A stretch of 64,000 nucleotides of DNA from Candidatus Symbiopectobacterium sp. NZEC151. GTDB taxonomy: Bacteria; Pseudomonadota; Gammaproteobacteria; Enterobacterales; Enterobacteriaceae. The stretch spans positions 1-64,000 of the forward strand of contig NZ_JAGFPE010000001.1 of NCBI RefSeq assembly GCF_025962655.1. Reading direction: 5' to 3'. The position numbers and the translations under genes are program-made. This document shows, in pieces, positions 56,395 to 64,000 of this stretch (its first letter is position 1; each line of letters begins with the position of its first letter). The notes under the pieces were generated by a model. It had not been told where the DNA came from and searched no databases. It worked only from the letters and a program-made list of their open reading frames with translations.

Positions 56395-57325
56395 AATAGA
56401 TAAAATAACTGTTGCTGTAATTACATATAATTCAGGGACGACTGTGAGTGAAACCCTGGATAGTATTTATAACCAAACTTATGGTGTGAAAAATATCGAG
56501 TTAATCATAAGCGATGATTGCTCAAGCGATAATACAGTACCGATTATAAAAACTTGGTTAAAAAATAAAACTGATGATTTTTATAAGGTTGTTATTCTTG
56601 AGAGCTCAGAAAATAAAGGTGTAGTTAAAAATTGTAATCAAGCATGGAAAAATGCCACATCTAATTGGATCAAATCTATAGCAGGTGATGATATACTTCT
56701 ACCAAATTGTTTAAAAGATAATTCTGAAATTGTAGAAAATAAAGATGATCTTGCTGTTTTGTTCTCCTTAATGGATGGCTTCTGCGTTGATGCCTCTGGA
56801 TGTAAAATTAAGACGCGTGTATATCCTCCTCTTTATCAACAAAGAATATTAATGAAGTCGGCTAGTGAACAACTAGCATACTTATCATATGGTGATTTAG
56901 GAGCAGCTCCTAGTTCATTTATTAATAGAGAAAAATTGCAGCGCATCGGATATGCAGATGAGCGCTTCAAATTAATTGAAGATTTACCTCTGTGGTATAA
57001 ATTTGCAAAAGCAGGTTACAGCTTATCCTTTTTATCACAAAAAACAGTTTTATATAGAATGAGCGGAGATTCTATATCGAATTCTTCAAGTTTTTTGCTT
57101 AACGAAACTTTTGTTAAAGATTTAATATTGATTGATAAGTTAATTATAATTCCAGATTTACATAAAATAAAAATACTACTAAAAATTAGAAAGTTGCTAT
57201 GGCCTCGCCTTGCATTGTTAATTATTTTCATTTTTGGGAATAAAAGAAATTATTTATCAAAGAAATTGCTTTCGTTATGCTTACTTGTGAAGCCTAATGG
57301 AATACGAAGACTATTTGAAAAATAA
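56387..57325 (+). CDS. GT2-family glycosyltransferase
   Basis: A 312-residue GT-A-fold enzyme starting from GTG. The N-terminal nucleotide-binding region is VAVITYNSGTTVSETLDSIYNQT, followed by a DD motif in ISDDCSSD and a second acidic site in IAGDDILLP. The C-terminal region has hydrophobic stretches that may attach to the membrane. It is one of three glycosyltransferases expected to assemble the repeat unit on the inner leaflet. Donor and linkage are unknown. The start has only a weak ribosome site and probably depends on readthrough from the upstream mini-ORF. Confidence 0.87.
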   Translation: MNKIDKITVAVITYNSGTTVSETLDSIYNQTYGVKNIELIISDDCSSDNTVPIIKTWLKNKTDDFYKVVILESSENKGVVKNCNQAWKNATSNWIKSIAGDDILLPNCLKDNSEIVENKDDLAVLFSLMDGFCVDASGCKIKTRVYPPLYQQRILMKSASEQLAYLSYGDLGAAPSSFINREKLQRIGYADERFKLIEDLPLWYKFAKAGYSLSFLSQKTVLYRMSGDSISNSSSFLLNETFVKDLILIDKLIIIPDLHKIKILLKIRKLLWPRLALLIIFIFGNKRNYLSKKLLSLCLLVKPNGIRRLFEK

Positions 57326-57359
57326 TACAGTGTAAAATAAAAACATTGAGGCCGATACT

Positions 57360-58613
57360 GTGACTTTGCTTAACAAACCGAAAAGTAGAATGTTCTTTGT
57401 TTTTTTATTACTGTTATATTTTGTTTATGGGGTGTCTTATAAATTTACATTTTCGGTTCCAACTACGTACATTTGTGCATTGATATTATTGTTTTATTGT
57501 TCCATTGACATAATAAAGAATGATTTAAAAGTCAATATTAACCATGTTAAGTTTCCTTTGATTTTTGCTGTTTTTTTGTTTTTTATATCTTTTTTTAATT
57601 ATCTGTATAATTCCGATGGCACTCCGGATTTATATATGATTAAAATATCTTTTATGTATATAATTATTTTGTTCTTGATACCATTTGTTGTGGAGTGCAT
57701 ATTTAAAGGTCAGGTTGAAATATTACTGTATTTGGGTGGTGTAGGAGTTGTAAATGCTATATTTATTATACTGATGCTTTTTGTTAAGCCTTTTCAGTCT
57801 TTTTATCTCTCTTTAATTGACAGCGCAACATTTGATCTTGTAGGTGGCAGTGAAGCAATTGATAGCTTAATGTCGTTGCGCTTGGTCGGGATAACTGGTT
57901 TTTCAGCTTATACAACTGGCTTTTTACAAAATATTCTTGCTCTTTCTATGATTTGTTACATTCATCTATCCTCAAAGAAAATTCATGTTTTTTATTATAT
58001 TTCGTTAGGCTTGATAATCATTTCAGCGATAGCAGTAGCGCGATCAGCAATAGTTGGGACATTTATTATAGCTATAATTTCGCTTTTTTATTTCAGTTTT
58101 TTTAGAGTATTTAAAATAATTTCCATTATCACATTTTTAAGTTTTTTATCTGTGTGGGGGATTATTAATATTTTACCTCAGGAACTTAGTTCGTTTTTTA
58201 TTCACTGGGTCACCGAGCTTTTTTCATCCGGTATGGAGACTGGTTCTGTAAAAAGCAATGTATCCATGTTCATATATTCACCAAGTGATTTTAATATATT
58301 AGGTTTTTCAAAATGGTATGGCGATTACGGTGGGTATTTTATGAGTACGGATATCGGATGGTATCGAGTTCTTTTCTCAATTGGGTATTTAGGACTCTTT
58401 ATTTGGATGTTTTTTCTTGTGTCATTAATTGGCTTCGATACGTTAATCAAAAAAAATAAAACGTGTATATTAGGATGGTGTATTCTTGCATATGTCTTTA
58501 TTATGATGTTCAAAGGTGCCGTATTATTTGATAGCTATCAATCCATCTTCGTGGTTGGCGTGATTTTTTATATTATCAAAAGAACCAGGGTGAATAATTA
58601 TAAGAGGTGTTAA
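57360..58613 (+). CDS. wzy: Putative repeat-unit polymerase Wzy
   Basis: A 417-residue protein with 10-12 predicted membrane segments and a large loop at about 275-330 before the last spans, the layout of Wzy polymerases. Sequence similarity within this family is low, so the call rests on topology, position and the absence of another candidate. GTG start with GAGG 10 bases upstream. Strongly AT-rich. It ends in TAATG shared with the next gene. Confidence 0.8.
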   Translation: MTLLNKPKSRMFFVFLLLLYFVYGVSYKFTFSVPTTYICALILLFYCSIDIIKNDLKVNINHVKFPLIFAVFLFFISFFNYLYNSDGTPDLYMIKISFMYIIILFLIPFVVECIFKGQVEILLYLGGVGVVNAIFIILMLFVKPFQSFYLSLIDSATFDLVGGSEAIDSLMSLRLVGITGFSAYTTGFLQNILALSMICYIHLSSKKIHVFYYISLGLIIISAIAVARSAIVGTFIIAIISLFYFSFFRVFKIISIITFLSFLSVWGIINILPQELSSFFIHWVTELFSSGMETGSVKSNVSMFIYSPSDFNILGFSKWYGDYGGYFMSTDIGWYRVLFSIGYLGLFIWMFFLVSLIGFDTLIKKNKTCILGWCILAYVFIMMFKGAVLFDSYQSIFVVGVIFYIIKRTRVNNYKRC

Positions 58614-59773
58614 TGAACATTGGTTTATATTGTAACTGGGGGGTTGTTTTAAAAAAAGATGGTTTTTATATATCAGCGATTCATGCTAAGTATATATTGG
58701 CCTTTTTGGACAAGTCTGAAAAAATAACTCTGCTTTCTAAGGTAAAAAAAAATGGAGTAGAAGATGGTGATGTTTTTTTAAGTTATAATAGGATAACGGT
58801 AATATCCTTACCTTCTTTCCATAATTATGTCGGCGCAATAAAATATTTTAAAGAAATTAAAAATGGAATAAAAGAACTGCAAGCTGTATCAAGTTTTATA
58901 TATGTAAGAACACCAGAACCATTTTCCTGGCTTCTGATGAATCATAAAACAACTTCTGTTAATTATCATTTCACATCAAATCCTATTCAAGTTATAAAAA
59001 ATAAAAAAATATCAAAATTTAAGAAAGTTATATTGTTAATGCTTTTTTATCCCGAGTATTTATTAACTTGCTTCAGTGCTTACTTTTCATTATGCTCATC
59101 GAACGGGGATTCAGTGAAAAGTAACGTGCCTTTTTTCTTGCGTAATAAATTAAAAATATTGATCGAAAGTTCAATCACTTCTAAGGAAATGCGCACTGCT
59201 CTAAGTAGCAAAAAAGTTATAAATAATAGCGGTGATAAATTAATTAATTATATATGTGTTTGCCGATTTGTACCAGCTAAAGGAATAGAAGTACTAGTTG
59301 ATGCGATTTTTAGATTAGTAAATGAAAAGAAAATACACAATATTTCATTGACATTTGTTGGTGATGGTCCAATTTATCAAGATGTTAAAAATCTTGTGGA
59401 GCAATATGAGTTACAAAAATATATAATCTTTAAAGGATTTGTTGAAAATGGACCTGAGTTGTTCGAAATATATAAAAAATCAGATGTGTTTATTAATCCT
59501 TCTTTGTCGGAAACAGGCCCTAGAGTTATATTGGAGGCCATGGCTTATTCATTGTATTGCATAACAACAGACGTTGGTTATTGTAAGCGTGTTTTAAGTG
59601 ATGGAAATAAAATATATGGCTATGTTATCAATAGAGACAGTAGTAACGAGTTGATGGATGCCATGCTCTATGTGCATAATAATTTCGATTCGTGTTTATT
59701 AGATGGTCTTCACTGTCAAAAAATTGTTCAAGAATATACCTTAGATAATTTTATTAATGAAGTTATAAGGTGA
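58613..59773 (+). CDS. GT4-family glycosyltransferase
   Basis: A 386-residue GT-B enzyme. The C-terminal half holds the GT4 hallmarks: ICVCRFVPAKGIEVLVDA, FVGDGPIYQD and the EX7E motif in SETGPRVILEAMA. The N-terminal half (acceptor side) is divergent. It would add one sugar with retention of configuration from a nucleotide donor. The start at 58613 overlaps the wzy stop, with GAGG 5 bases ahead. Confidence 0.9.
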   Translation: MNIGLYCNWGVVLKKDGFYISAIHAKYILAFLDKSEKITLLSKVKKNGVEDGDVFLSYNRITVISLPSFHNYVGAIKYFKEIKNGIKELQAVSSFIYVRTPEPFSWLLMNHKTTSVNYHFTSNPIQVIKNKKISKFKKVILLMLFYPEYLLTCFSAYFSLCSSNGDSVKSNVPFFLRNKLKILIESSITSKEMRTALSSKKVINNSGDKLINYICVCRFVPAKGIEVLVDAIFRLVNEKKIHNISLTFVGDGPIYQDVKNLVEQYELQKYIIFKGFVENGPELFEIYKKSDVFINPSLSETGPRVILEAMAYSLYCITTDVGYCKRVLSDGNKIYGYVINRDSSNELMDAMLYVHNNFDSCLLDGLHCQKIVQEYTLDNFINEVIR

Positions 59774-59797
59774 TTCGGTTTTATTACGAGATGAATA

Positions 59798-60307
59798 ATG
59801 ACACATAAATTGCTACTTGTTTACTCGTGGTTTGTGAGAACCCTATTTATTATATTACCAGATGTGCCCTTGATAATGCGATTTAGAGGATTCATGTATT
59901 CTCTAGCTATGCCTGCATGTGGTAAAAATTTTCAAGTTTCAGCAAATGTCATTATAAAAGGATTAGACTTGCTGAGTGTTGGATGCGATGTGTATATAGC
60001 TCCAAATGTTGTGATTAATTGTCATGCACAAGTTATTTTGCAGGATCAGGTAATGATTGGTTTTAATTCTGTAGTGGTTTCAGGGAACCATACGTATTTG
60101 AATGGTTCCTTTAGATTTGGTATTTCAAGTCCGTCTCTAATTCAAATAGGATTCGGGAGCTGGATTGCGGCTAATTGTACTATATGTGCTGGTGTTAAAA
60201 TTGGATCAGGGTGCTTAATAGCTGCGAACTCAGTGGTTAATCGGAACTGCGATGGTGGTTTTATTTATGCCGGTGTGCCTGCAAGAAAAATAAAATCTTG
60301 TATATAA
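59798..60307 (+). CDS. Hexapeptide-repeat O-acetyltransferase
   Basis: A 169-residue left-handed beta-helix protein with hexapeptide repeats (VGCDVYIAPNVVINCHAQ, IGFGSWIAANCTICAGVKIG, GSGCLIAANSVV) and the terminal YAGVPARKI typical of WcaF/maltose-acetyltransferase relatives. A hydrophobic N terminus may contact the membrane. It probably O-acetylates a sugar of the repeat unit. The catalytic His is likely in VSGNHTYL. Confidence 0.87.
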   Translation: MTHKLLLVYSWFVRTLFIILPDVPLIMRFRGFMYSLAMPACGKNFQVSANVIIKGLDLLSVGCDVYIAPNVVINCHAQVILQDQVMIGFNSVVVSGNHTYLNGSFRFGISSPSLIQIGFGSWIAANCTICAGVKIGSGCLIAANSVVNRNCDGGFIYAGVPARKIKSCI

Positions 60308-60328
60308 TAAGAAGGTTTAAAGTTATCA

Positions 60329-61093
60329 ATGAATAGTAATTCTGACCTGATATCAATCATAATGCCGACATACAATTCATCTAAGACTGTGTGTGAGAGT
60401 ATTGACTCTGTTTTGGCACAGACCTACCCTAATTGGGAGCTGATTATAACTGATGATTGCTCATCAGATGATACATATGCGTTAGTGTCCAGTTACGCAA
60501 AGAATGATCAAAGAATTAAAGTTTTTGTGAACGCTATAAACAGCGGCGCAGGTGTATCGCGTAATAATTCTATTGAAAATGCTAATGGTAGGTATATAGC
60601 ATTTCTTGATAGTGACGATCTATGGAAAAATAAAAAACTTGAATTGCAAATTTCTTTTATTAAAGATAACAATTATCAGCTTGTTTACTCTGGATATGAT
60701 AAAATAGATAGTAATGGTAATTATATCTCTAGGATTATCCCTCCTGCTAAAGTAAGTTATGATAGGTTATTGAAATCAAATGTTATTGGCTGTCTCACTG
60801 CTCTATATGATACACATACGCTTGGTAAAGTATATATGCCGACAATCCGCAAACGTCAGGATATGGCATTATGGCTAAAAATTCTTAAACAGACTGATTA
60901 TGCTTATTGTATCCCTGAAAGTTTAGCATTATATAGGGAAGGGCATCAAAGTTTGTCCTCTAATAAAGTTAAGATTCTTTTCACTCAGTGGTTATTTTAT
61001 CGCCATTACTTGAAATTCGACGTTTTTAGATCAAGTTACTATTTTTTGAATTATATATTTTATGGTTTAAAGAAACATGGAGTAAAAAAATGA
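60329..61093 (+). CDS. GT2-family glycosyltransferase
   Basis: A 254-residue GT-A enzyme with SIIMPTYNSSKTVCESIDSVLAQTYPNW split at the nucleotide site, DDCSSDDTY, and the catalytic DSDD in IAFLDSDDLWKNKKLE. It is similar in style to the GT2 at 56387 and to O-antigen transferases that act early. It overlaps gnu by four bases, and this coupling may mean it adds the second sugar onto the epimerised lipid-linked GalNAc; that is inference. Confidence 0.9.
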   Translation: MNSNSDLISIIMPTYNSSKTVCESIDSVLAQTYPNWELIITDDCSSDDTYALVSSYAKNDQRIKVFVNAINSGAGVSRNNSIENANGRYIAFLDSDDLWKNKKLELQISFIKDNNYQLVYSGYDKIDSNGNYISRIIPPAKVSYDRLLKSNVIGCLTALYDTHTLGKVYMPTIRKRQDMALWLKILKQTDYAYCIPESLALYREGHQSLSSNKVKILFTQWLFYRHYLKFDVFRSSYYFLNYIFYGLKKHGVKK

Positions 61094-62052
61094 CAATTAA
61101 CATTGCTATCATTGGCGGGTCGGGGTTCATTGGAACTCGCCTATCTGGCTTACTTATTGAAGACAATATTTGTTTTACAATTATTGATAAAGTGAAAAGT
61201 GAAAGTTATCCTGATAAGTGGGTCTATGGTGATGTGACTAAACCTGAAACCTTGAGACAAGTATTGTTAAATAGCAATGTTGTTATCAACCTGGCTGCTG
61301 AGCATAAAGATAATGTCTCTCCAGTTAATTTGTATTATGATGTGAATGTTCTTGGAGCTAAGAATGTTTGTGACATTTGTAATGAATTAGAAATTAAAAA
61401 AATTATCTTTACTTCTTCAGTTGCTGTTTATGGTTTTGTAGATAAAGAGACTGGTGAGGATGGTGAGTATAATCCATTCAACCATTATGGAAAATCTAAA
61501 CTCGAAGCAGAGAGTGTCTACAATGAGTGGCAATCTAAAACACAAGGAAATAGTTTAATTACTATTCGGCCTACGGTCGTTTTTGGCGAGAGAAATAGAG
61601 GGAATGTTTATAATCTTTTTCGACAAATTGCAACTGGAAGATTTTTGATGATAGGTAACGGCGAAAATCAAAAGTCAATGGCTTATGTTGAAAATGTAGC
61701 TGCTTTTATAAAATATTCCATCAGCATTCCTTCAGGATACCACGTTTTTAATTATGTTGACAAGCCTGATTTTACAATGAACGAACTTACAGATATTATT
61801 TGTCAATCATTAGGGAAGAAAAAAAATAACACCCATGTACCCTATGTAATCGGATTGTTCGGTGGTTACTGTTTCGATCTTCTGTCTAAGGTGTCAGGCA
61901 GAGAATTCTCTGTAAGTAGTGTGAGAATCAAAAAATTTTGCGCACGTACACAGTTTAAATCTAATTTTATTGATTACACTGATTTTACGGCTCCTGTTGC
62001 ACTTTCTATTGGTATACAAAATACTGTCAAAAGTGAGTTTTTAAATAACTAA
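61090..62052 (+). CDS. gnu: GlcNAc-PP-undecaprenol 4-epimerase (Gnu-like)
   Basis: A 320-residue extended SDR strongly resembling E. coli O157 Gnu (Z3206): GGSGFIGTRL at the NAD site, AAEHKDNVSPVNLYYDVNV, TSSVAVYG, catalytic Tyr133 and Lys137 in HYGKSK, VFGERNRGNVYNL and YVDKPDFTMNEL. Gnu reversibly converts undecaprenyl-PP-GlcNAc to undecaprenyl-PP-GalNAc, rather than acting on UDP sugars. With the WecA-like first gene this implies GalNAc at the reducing end of the repeat. The start overlaps the preceding stop. Confidence 0.88.
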   Translation: MTINIAIIGGSGFIGTRLSGLLIEDNICFTIIDKVKSESYPDKWVYGDVTKPETLRQVLLNSNVVINLAAEHKDNVSPVNLYYDVNVLGAKNVCDICNELEIKKIIFTSSVAVYGFVDKETGEDGEYNPFNHYGKSKLEAESVYNEWQSKTQGNSLITIRPTVVFGERNRGNVYNLFRQIATGRFLMIGNGENQKSMAYVENVAAFIKYSISIPSGYHVFNYVDKPDFTMNELTDIICQSLGKKKNNTHVPYVIGLFGGYCFDLLSKVSGREFSVSSVRIKKFCARTQFKSNFIDYTDFTAPVALSIGIQNTVKSEFLNN

Positions 62053-62067
62053 CCTGCTATTGCAGGT
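62052..62067 (+). other. Short stem between gnu and ugd
   Basis: The perfect 6-base arms ACCTGC / GCAGGT with a TATT loop begin within the gnu stop codon. No T-run follows. It may be a weak attenuator or mRNA-stability stem. Confidence 0.35.
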
Positions 62068-62110
62068 AGGGATATCATAATTACTTATATCCTATAGGTG
62101 TGGTGTATAA

Positions 62111-63277
62111 ATGAAAATAACCATCATTGGCACTGGTTACGTAGGCCTTTCTAACGCTATGTTGTTGGCTCAAAATAATCAAGTTGTTGCATTTGATATT
62201 GATGAGGAAAGGGTCGTACTACTTAATGAAAAAAAATCCCCTATTCAAGATAAAGAAATTGAAGGGTTTTTATTATGTGATTATTTAAACTTTTCGGCTA
62301 CGAGTGACAAAAAGTATGCTTATGAAAATGCTGATTTCATTATTATTGCTACACCTACGGACTATGATCCAAAAACAAATTTTTTTAACACACATTCCGT
62401 TGACGCAGTAGCATATGATGCATTAACTCTTAACCCTGGTGCGTCGATTATTATTAAATCAACTGTCCCTGTAGGTTATACTAAGCATCTGTGCCAAAAA
62501 TTCGGAGTGGATAACATAATTTTCTCCCCTGAATTCCTACGCGAAGGCAAGGCACTGCACGATAATCTCTACCCATCGCGTATCGTTGTAGGGGAACGCT
62601 CAGCGCGAGCAGAGCAGTTCGCTAATCTGCTGCTTGAAGGTGCCATCAAAAAAGATGTGCCGGTTTTATTCACAGATTCAACAGAAGCAGAAGCCATCAA
62701 GCTGTTTTCTAATACCTATTTGGCAATGCGTGTAGCCTATTTCAATGAGCTTGATAGCTATGCACAGATTAACGGTTTAGATAGCAAACAAATTATTGAT
62801 GGCGTGGGGCTGGATCCTCGCATCGGCAGTCACTATAACAATCCCTCCTTTGGTTACGGTGGTTATTGTCTGCCGAAAGATACCAAGCAACTGCTTGCCA
62901 ACTATGCCAGCGTACCGAATAGCCTTATCAGTGCAATTGTTGAAGCAAACCGTACCCGCAAAGATTTTATCGCTGATTCCATTATCGATCGTGAGCCCAA
63001 AGTGGTGGGGGTATACCGCTTGGTGATGAAAGCGGGCTCAGATAATTTCCGTGCATCAGCTATTCAAGGGGTGATGAAGCGTATTAAAGCCAAAGGCATT
63101 GAAGTCGTTGTTTATGAGCCGGTACTTAAGGAAGACACGTTCTTCCGTTCCCGCGTTATCCGTGACCTTGATGCATTCAAAGAAATGGCAGATGTGATTA
63201 TCTCTAACCGAATGACATCGGAATTGGCGGATGTCGCGGATAAAGTGTATACCCGCGATCTGTTCGGTTCAGATTAA
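62111..63277 (+). CDS. ugd: UDP-glucose 6-dehydrogenase
   Basis: A 388-residue enzyme, equal in length to E. coli Ugd, making UDP-glucuronate from UDP-glucose. The NAD motif is GTGYVGLSN; catalytic Cys253 is in [13 protein letters not shown]. It supplies glucuronate for the polysaccharide and often for lipid A modification. The first 140 codons are AT-rich like the genes before it, while from about 62,530 onward codon use is that of core genes, suggesting recombination inside the gene. It is the last gene of the locus. Confidence 0.96.
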   Translation: MKITIIGTGYVGLSNAMLLAQNNQVVAFDIDEERVVLLNEKKSPIQDKEIEGFLLCDYLNFSATSDKKYAYENADFIIIATPTDYDPKTNFFNTHSVDAVAYDALTLNPGASIIIKSTVPVGYTKHLCQKFGVDNIIFSPEFLREGKALHDNLYPSRIVVGERSARAEQFANLLLEGAIKKDVPVLFTDSTEAEAIKLFSNTYLAMRVAYFNELDSYAQINGLDSKQIIDGVGLDPRIGSHYNNPSFGYGGYCLPKDTKQLLANYASVPNSLISAIVEANRTRKDFIADSIIDREPKVVGVYRLVMKAGSDNFRASAIQGVMKRIKAKGIEVVVYEPVLKEDTFFRSRVIRDLDAFKEMADVIISNRMTSELADVADKVYTRDLFGSD

Positions 63278-63340
63278 TTAAGTTTGCAATAGAAGTGCAA
63301 ATTTGCGAACACGCATTCAGCTACTGGAGCAGTAAACCCC

Positions 63341-63589
63341 TTGCCACTCACCGCCGATGGCGGTATCGTTAACGTGCACCTGCAAAATCAGGTGCCAGGA
63401 TTGGAACCCTGCCGGACATCACTGACGACACCAAGCGCGTTTGCGCTTTTTTTGTGTCGTGCGCTTAGCTGCACTTCTATGGTGGGCCGGGCGGGGGCAT
63501 CGCAAGATGCGCCGGTGTCAGTGAGGCCGGTAGTTCCAACCCCGTCCGGTTCCACCACCCAAGAGATTGGAACCTCTGGTGGTGGGTAA
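63341..63589 (+). CDS. Ash-family protein of a P4-like element
   Basis: An 82-residue frame from a TTG start, with GGAG 11 bases upstream. Recognisable Ash-family blocks are HLQNQVPG, EPCRTSL, MVGRAGASQDAPVS and the end TTQEIGTSGGG. Ash genes are typical of phage P4 and related satellite prophages or islands, where they lie near the immunity region. The function is not known. Part of the frame is a GC-rich stem-forming sequence (TGGGCCGGGCGG region), so an RNA role is possible. It directly follows ugd. Confidence 0.6.
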   Translation: MPLTADGGIVNVHLQNQVPGLEPCRTSLTTPSAFALFLCRALSCTSMVGRAGASQDAPVSVRPVVPTPSGSTTQEIGTSGGG

Positions 63590-63615
63590 ATACGATACTC
63601 GCTGGAGGCTGCCTT

Positions 63616-64000
63616 ATGGCTACAATCCTCGACCAGACTCACCCGTTATTGACCCTTCCTTTTAACGCGGATACTGATTTTACCGTGCTGGCCGATCACT
63701 GTGAGCATTTTTCAGATTCTATGCTCGAATGTGATGATACTGTGTTGAAGCTGGCACTGTGTGGGCGACTTGCTACCTGTCTCAATTTGTTGAAATCCAC
63801 ACTGAATGCGCCCATTCCGCCTCATCTTGTCGAGAGCCTTGCCGTTGATGCGCTCCCTGCTACTTCTCCGCGCTTTGAACCTGATTATGAATCTCTCTGT
63901 CAATATTGCCAAACTTTAGTGCAACTGCTCACCGAGCAGAACTTATCTTCCGAAACGACTCCGGTTGTCATTGAGCTATTAGCTGAGCTGGTTTGGTTTT
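63616..64000 (+). CDS. Unknown protein, cut by the window end
   Basis: At least 128 residues from ATG 63616, with GGAGG 7 bases upstream; no stop before the window ends. The start MATILDQTHPLL and long helical leucine-rich stretches are visible (LKLALCGRLATCLNLLKSTL, SLCQYCQTLVQLLTEQNL). No domain, signal peptide or membrane segment is recognised. Its position right after the Ash-family gene suggests cargo or a control gene of a P4-like island. Confidence 0.75.
   Translation, partial: MATILDQTHPLLTLPFNADTDFTVLADHCEHFSDSMLECDDTVLKLALCGRLATCLNLLKSTLNAPIPPHLVESLAVDALPATSPRFEPDYESLCQYCQTLVQLLTEQNLSSETTPVVIELLAELVWF

Noticed and set aside
63283-63301. TTTGCA/TGCAAA inverted repeat after ugd as an att core
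   Set aside because: It is too short, and no second copy can be tested because the island runs past the window.

Overview
The window is chromosomal DNA of a gamma-proteobacterium of the order Enterobacterales. Most genes (tRNA-Lys, pnuC, aroG, gpmA, galM/galE, modEF, acrZ, modABC, ybhA, pgl, fdnGHI, metG, mrp, udk, dcd, asmA, dcuC, yegH, wza-wzb-wzc, ugd) read as close relatives of Escherichia coli proteins and several keep E. coli gene order. The accessory content and intergenic repeats point away from E. coli itself, perhaps to a plant-associated Pectobacteriaceae-like genus. The genus cannot be fixed from this sequence alone.

Layout. 1-6.3 kb: the 3' part of a tRNA-Lys gene, then an accessory block of oxidoreductases (MDR, SDR, AKR, qorB) with a TetR and an HxlR regulator whose probable operators are visible. 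6.4-10.8 kb: pnuC, aroG, a DUF1016/PDDEXK nuclease-like gene and gpmA. 10.9-17.7 kb: a leftward copper/silver efflux operon (His/Met-rich protein, cusF, cusC, cusB with a fused CusF-like domain, cusA). 17.9-20 kb: galE-galM with no galT or galK. 20-22.3 kb: an AT-rich insertion with two tandem PAS-LuxR-type regulators. 22.3-29.7 kb: molybdate genes modEF and modABC with a ModE operator, acrZ, ybhA and pgl. 29.7-46.4 kb: formate dehydrogenase-N (fdnGHI, with cysteine instead of selenocysteine), metG, mrp, a small GIY-YIG protein, udk-dcd-asmA, dcuC, a HEPN/MNT toxin-antitoxin pair and yegH. Four full copies of an 82-bp two-hairpin repeat lie in three gaps of this stretch.

46.5-63.3 kb is an exopolysaccharide or capsule locus. 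A promoter region with an RcsAB-like box and a JUMPStart/ops element precedes a wecA-like initiating transferase and the wza-wzb-wzc export genes. After a terminator-like hairpin comes an AT-rich, clearly foreign block: a 3-amino-3,6-dideoxyhexose pathway (fdtA/qdtA-like isomerase, GNAT and FemAB-like acyltransferases, fdtB/qdtB-like aminotransferase), wzx, wzy, three glycosyltransferases, an acetyltransferase and gnu. It ends in ugd, which looks mosaic. The WecA-like and Gnu-like enzymes together suggest repeat units begun on undecaprenyl-PP-GlcNAc and epimerised to undecaprenyl-PP-GalNAc.

At 63.3-64 kb a P4-type Ash-family gene and a truncated unknown gene suggest the edge of a satellite-prophage-like island that continues beyond the window.
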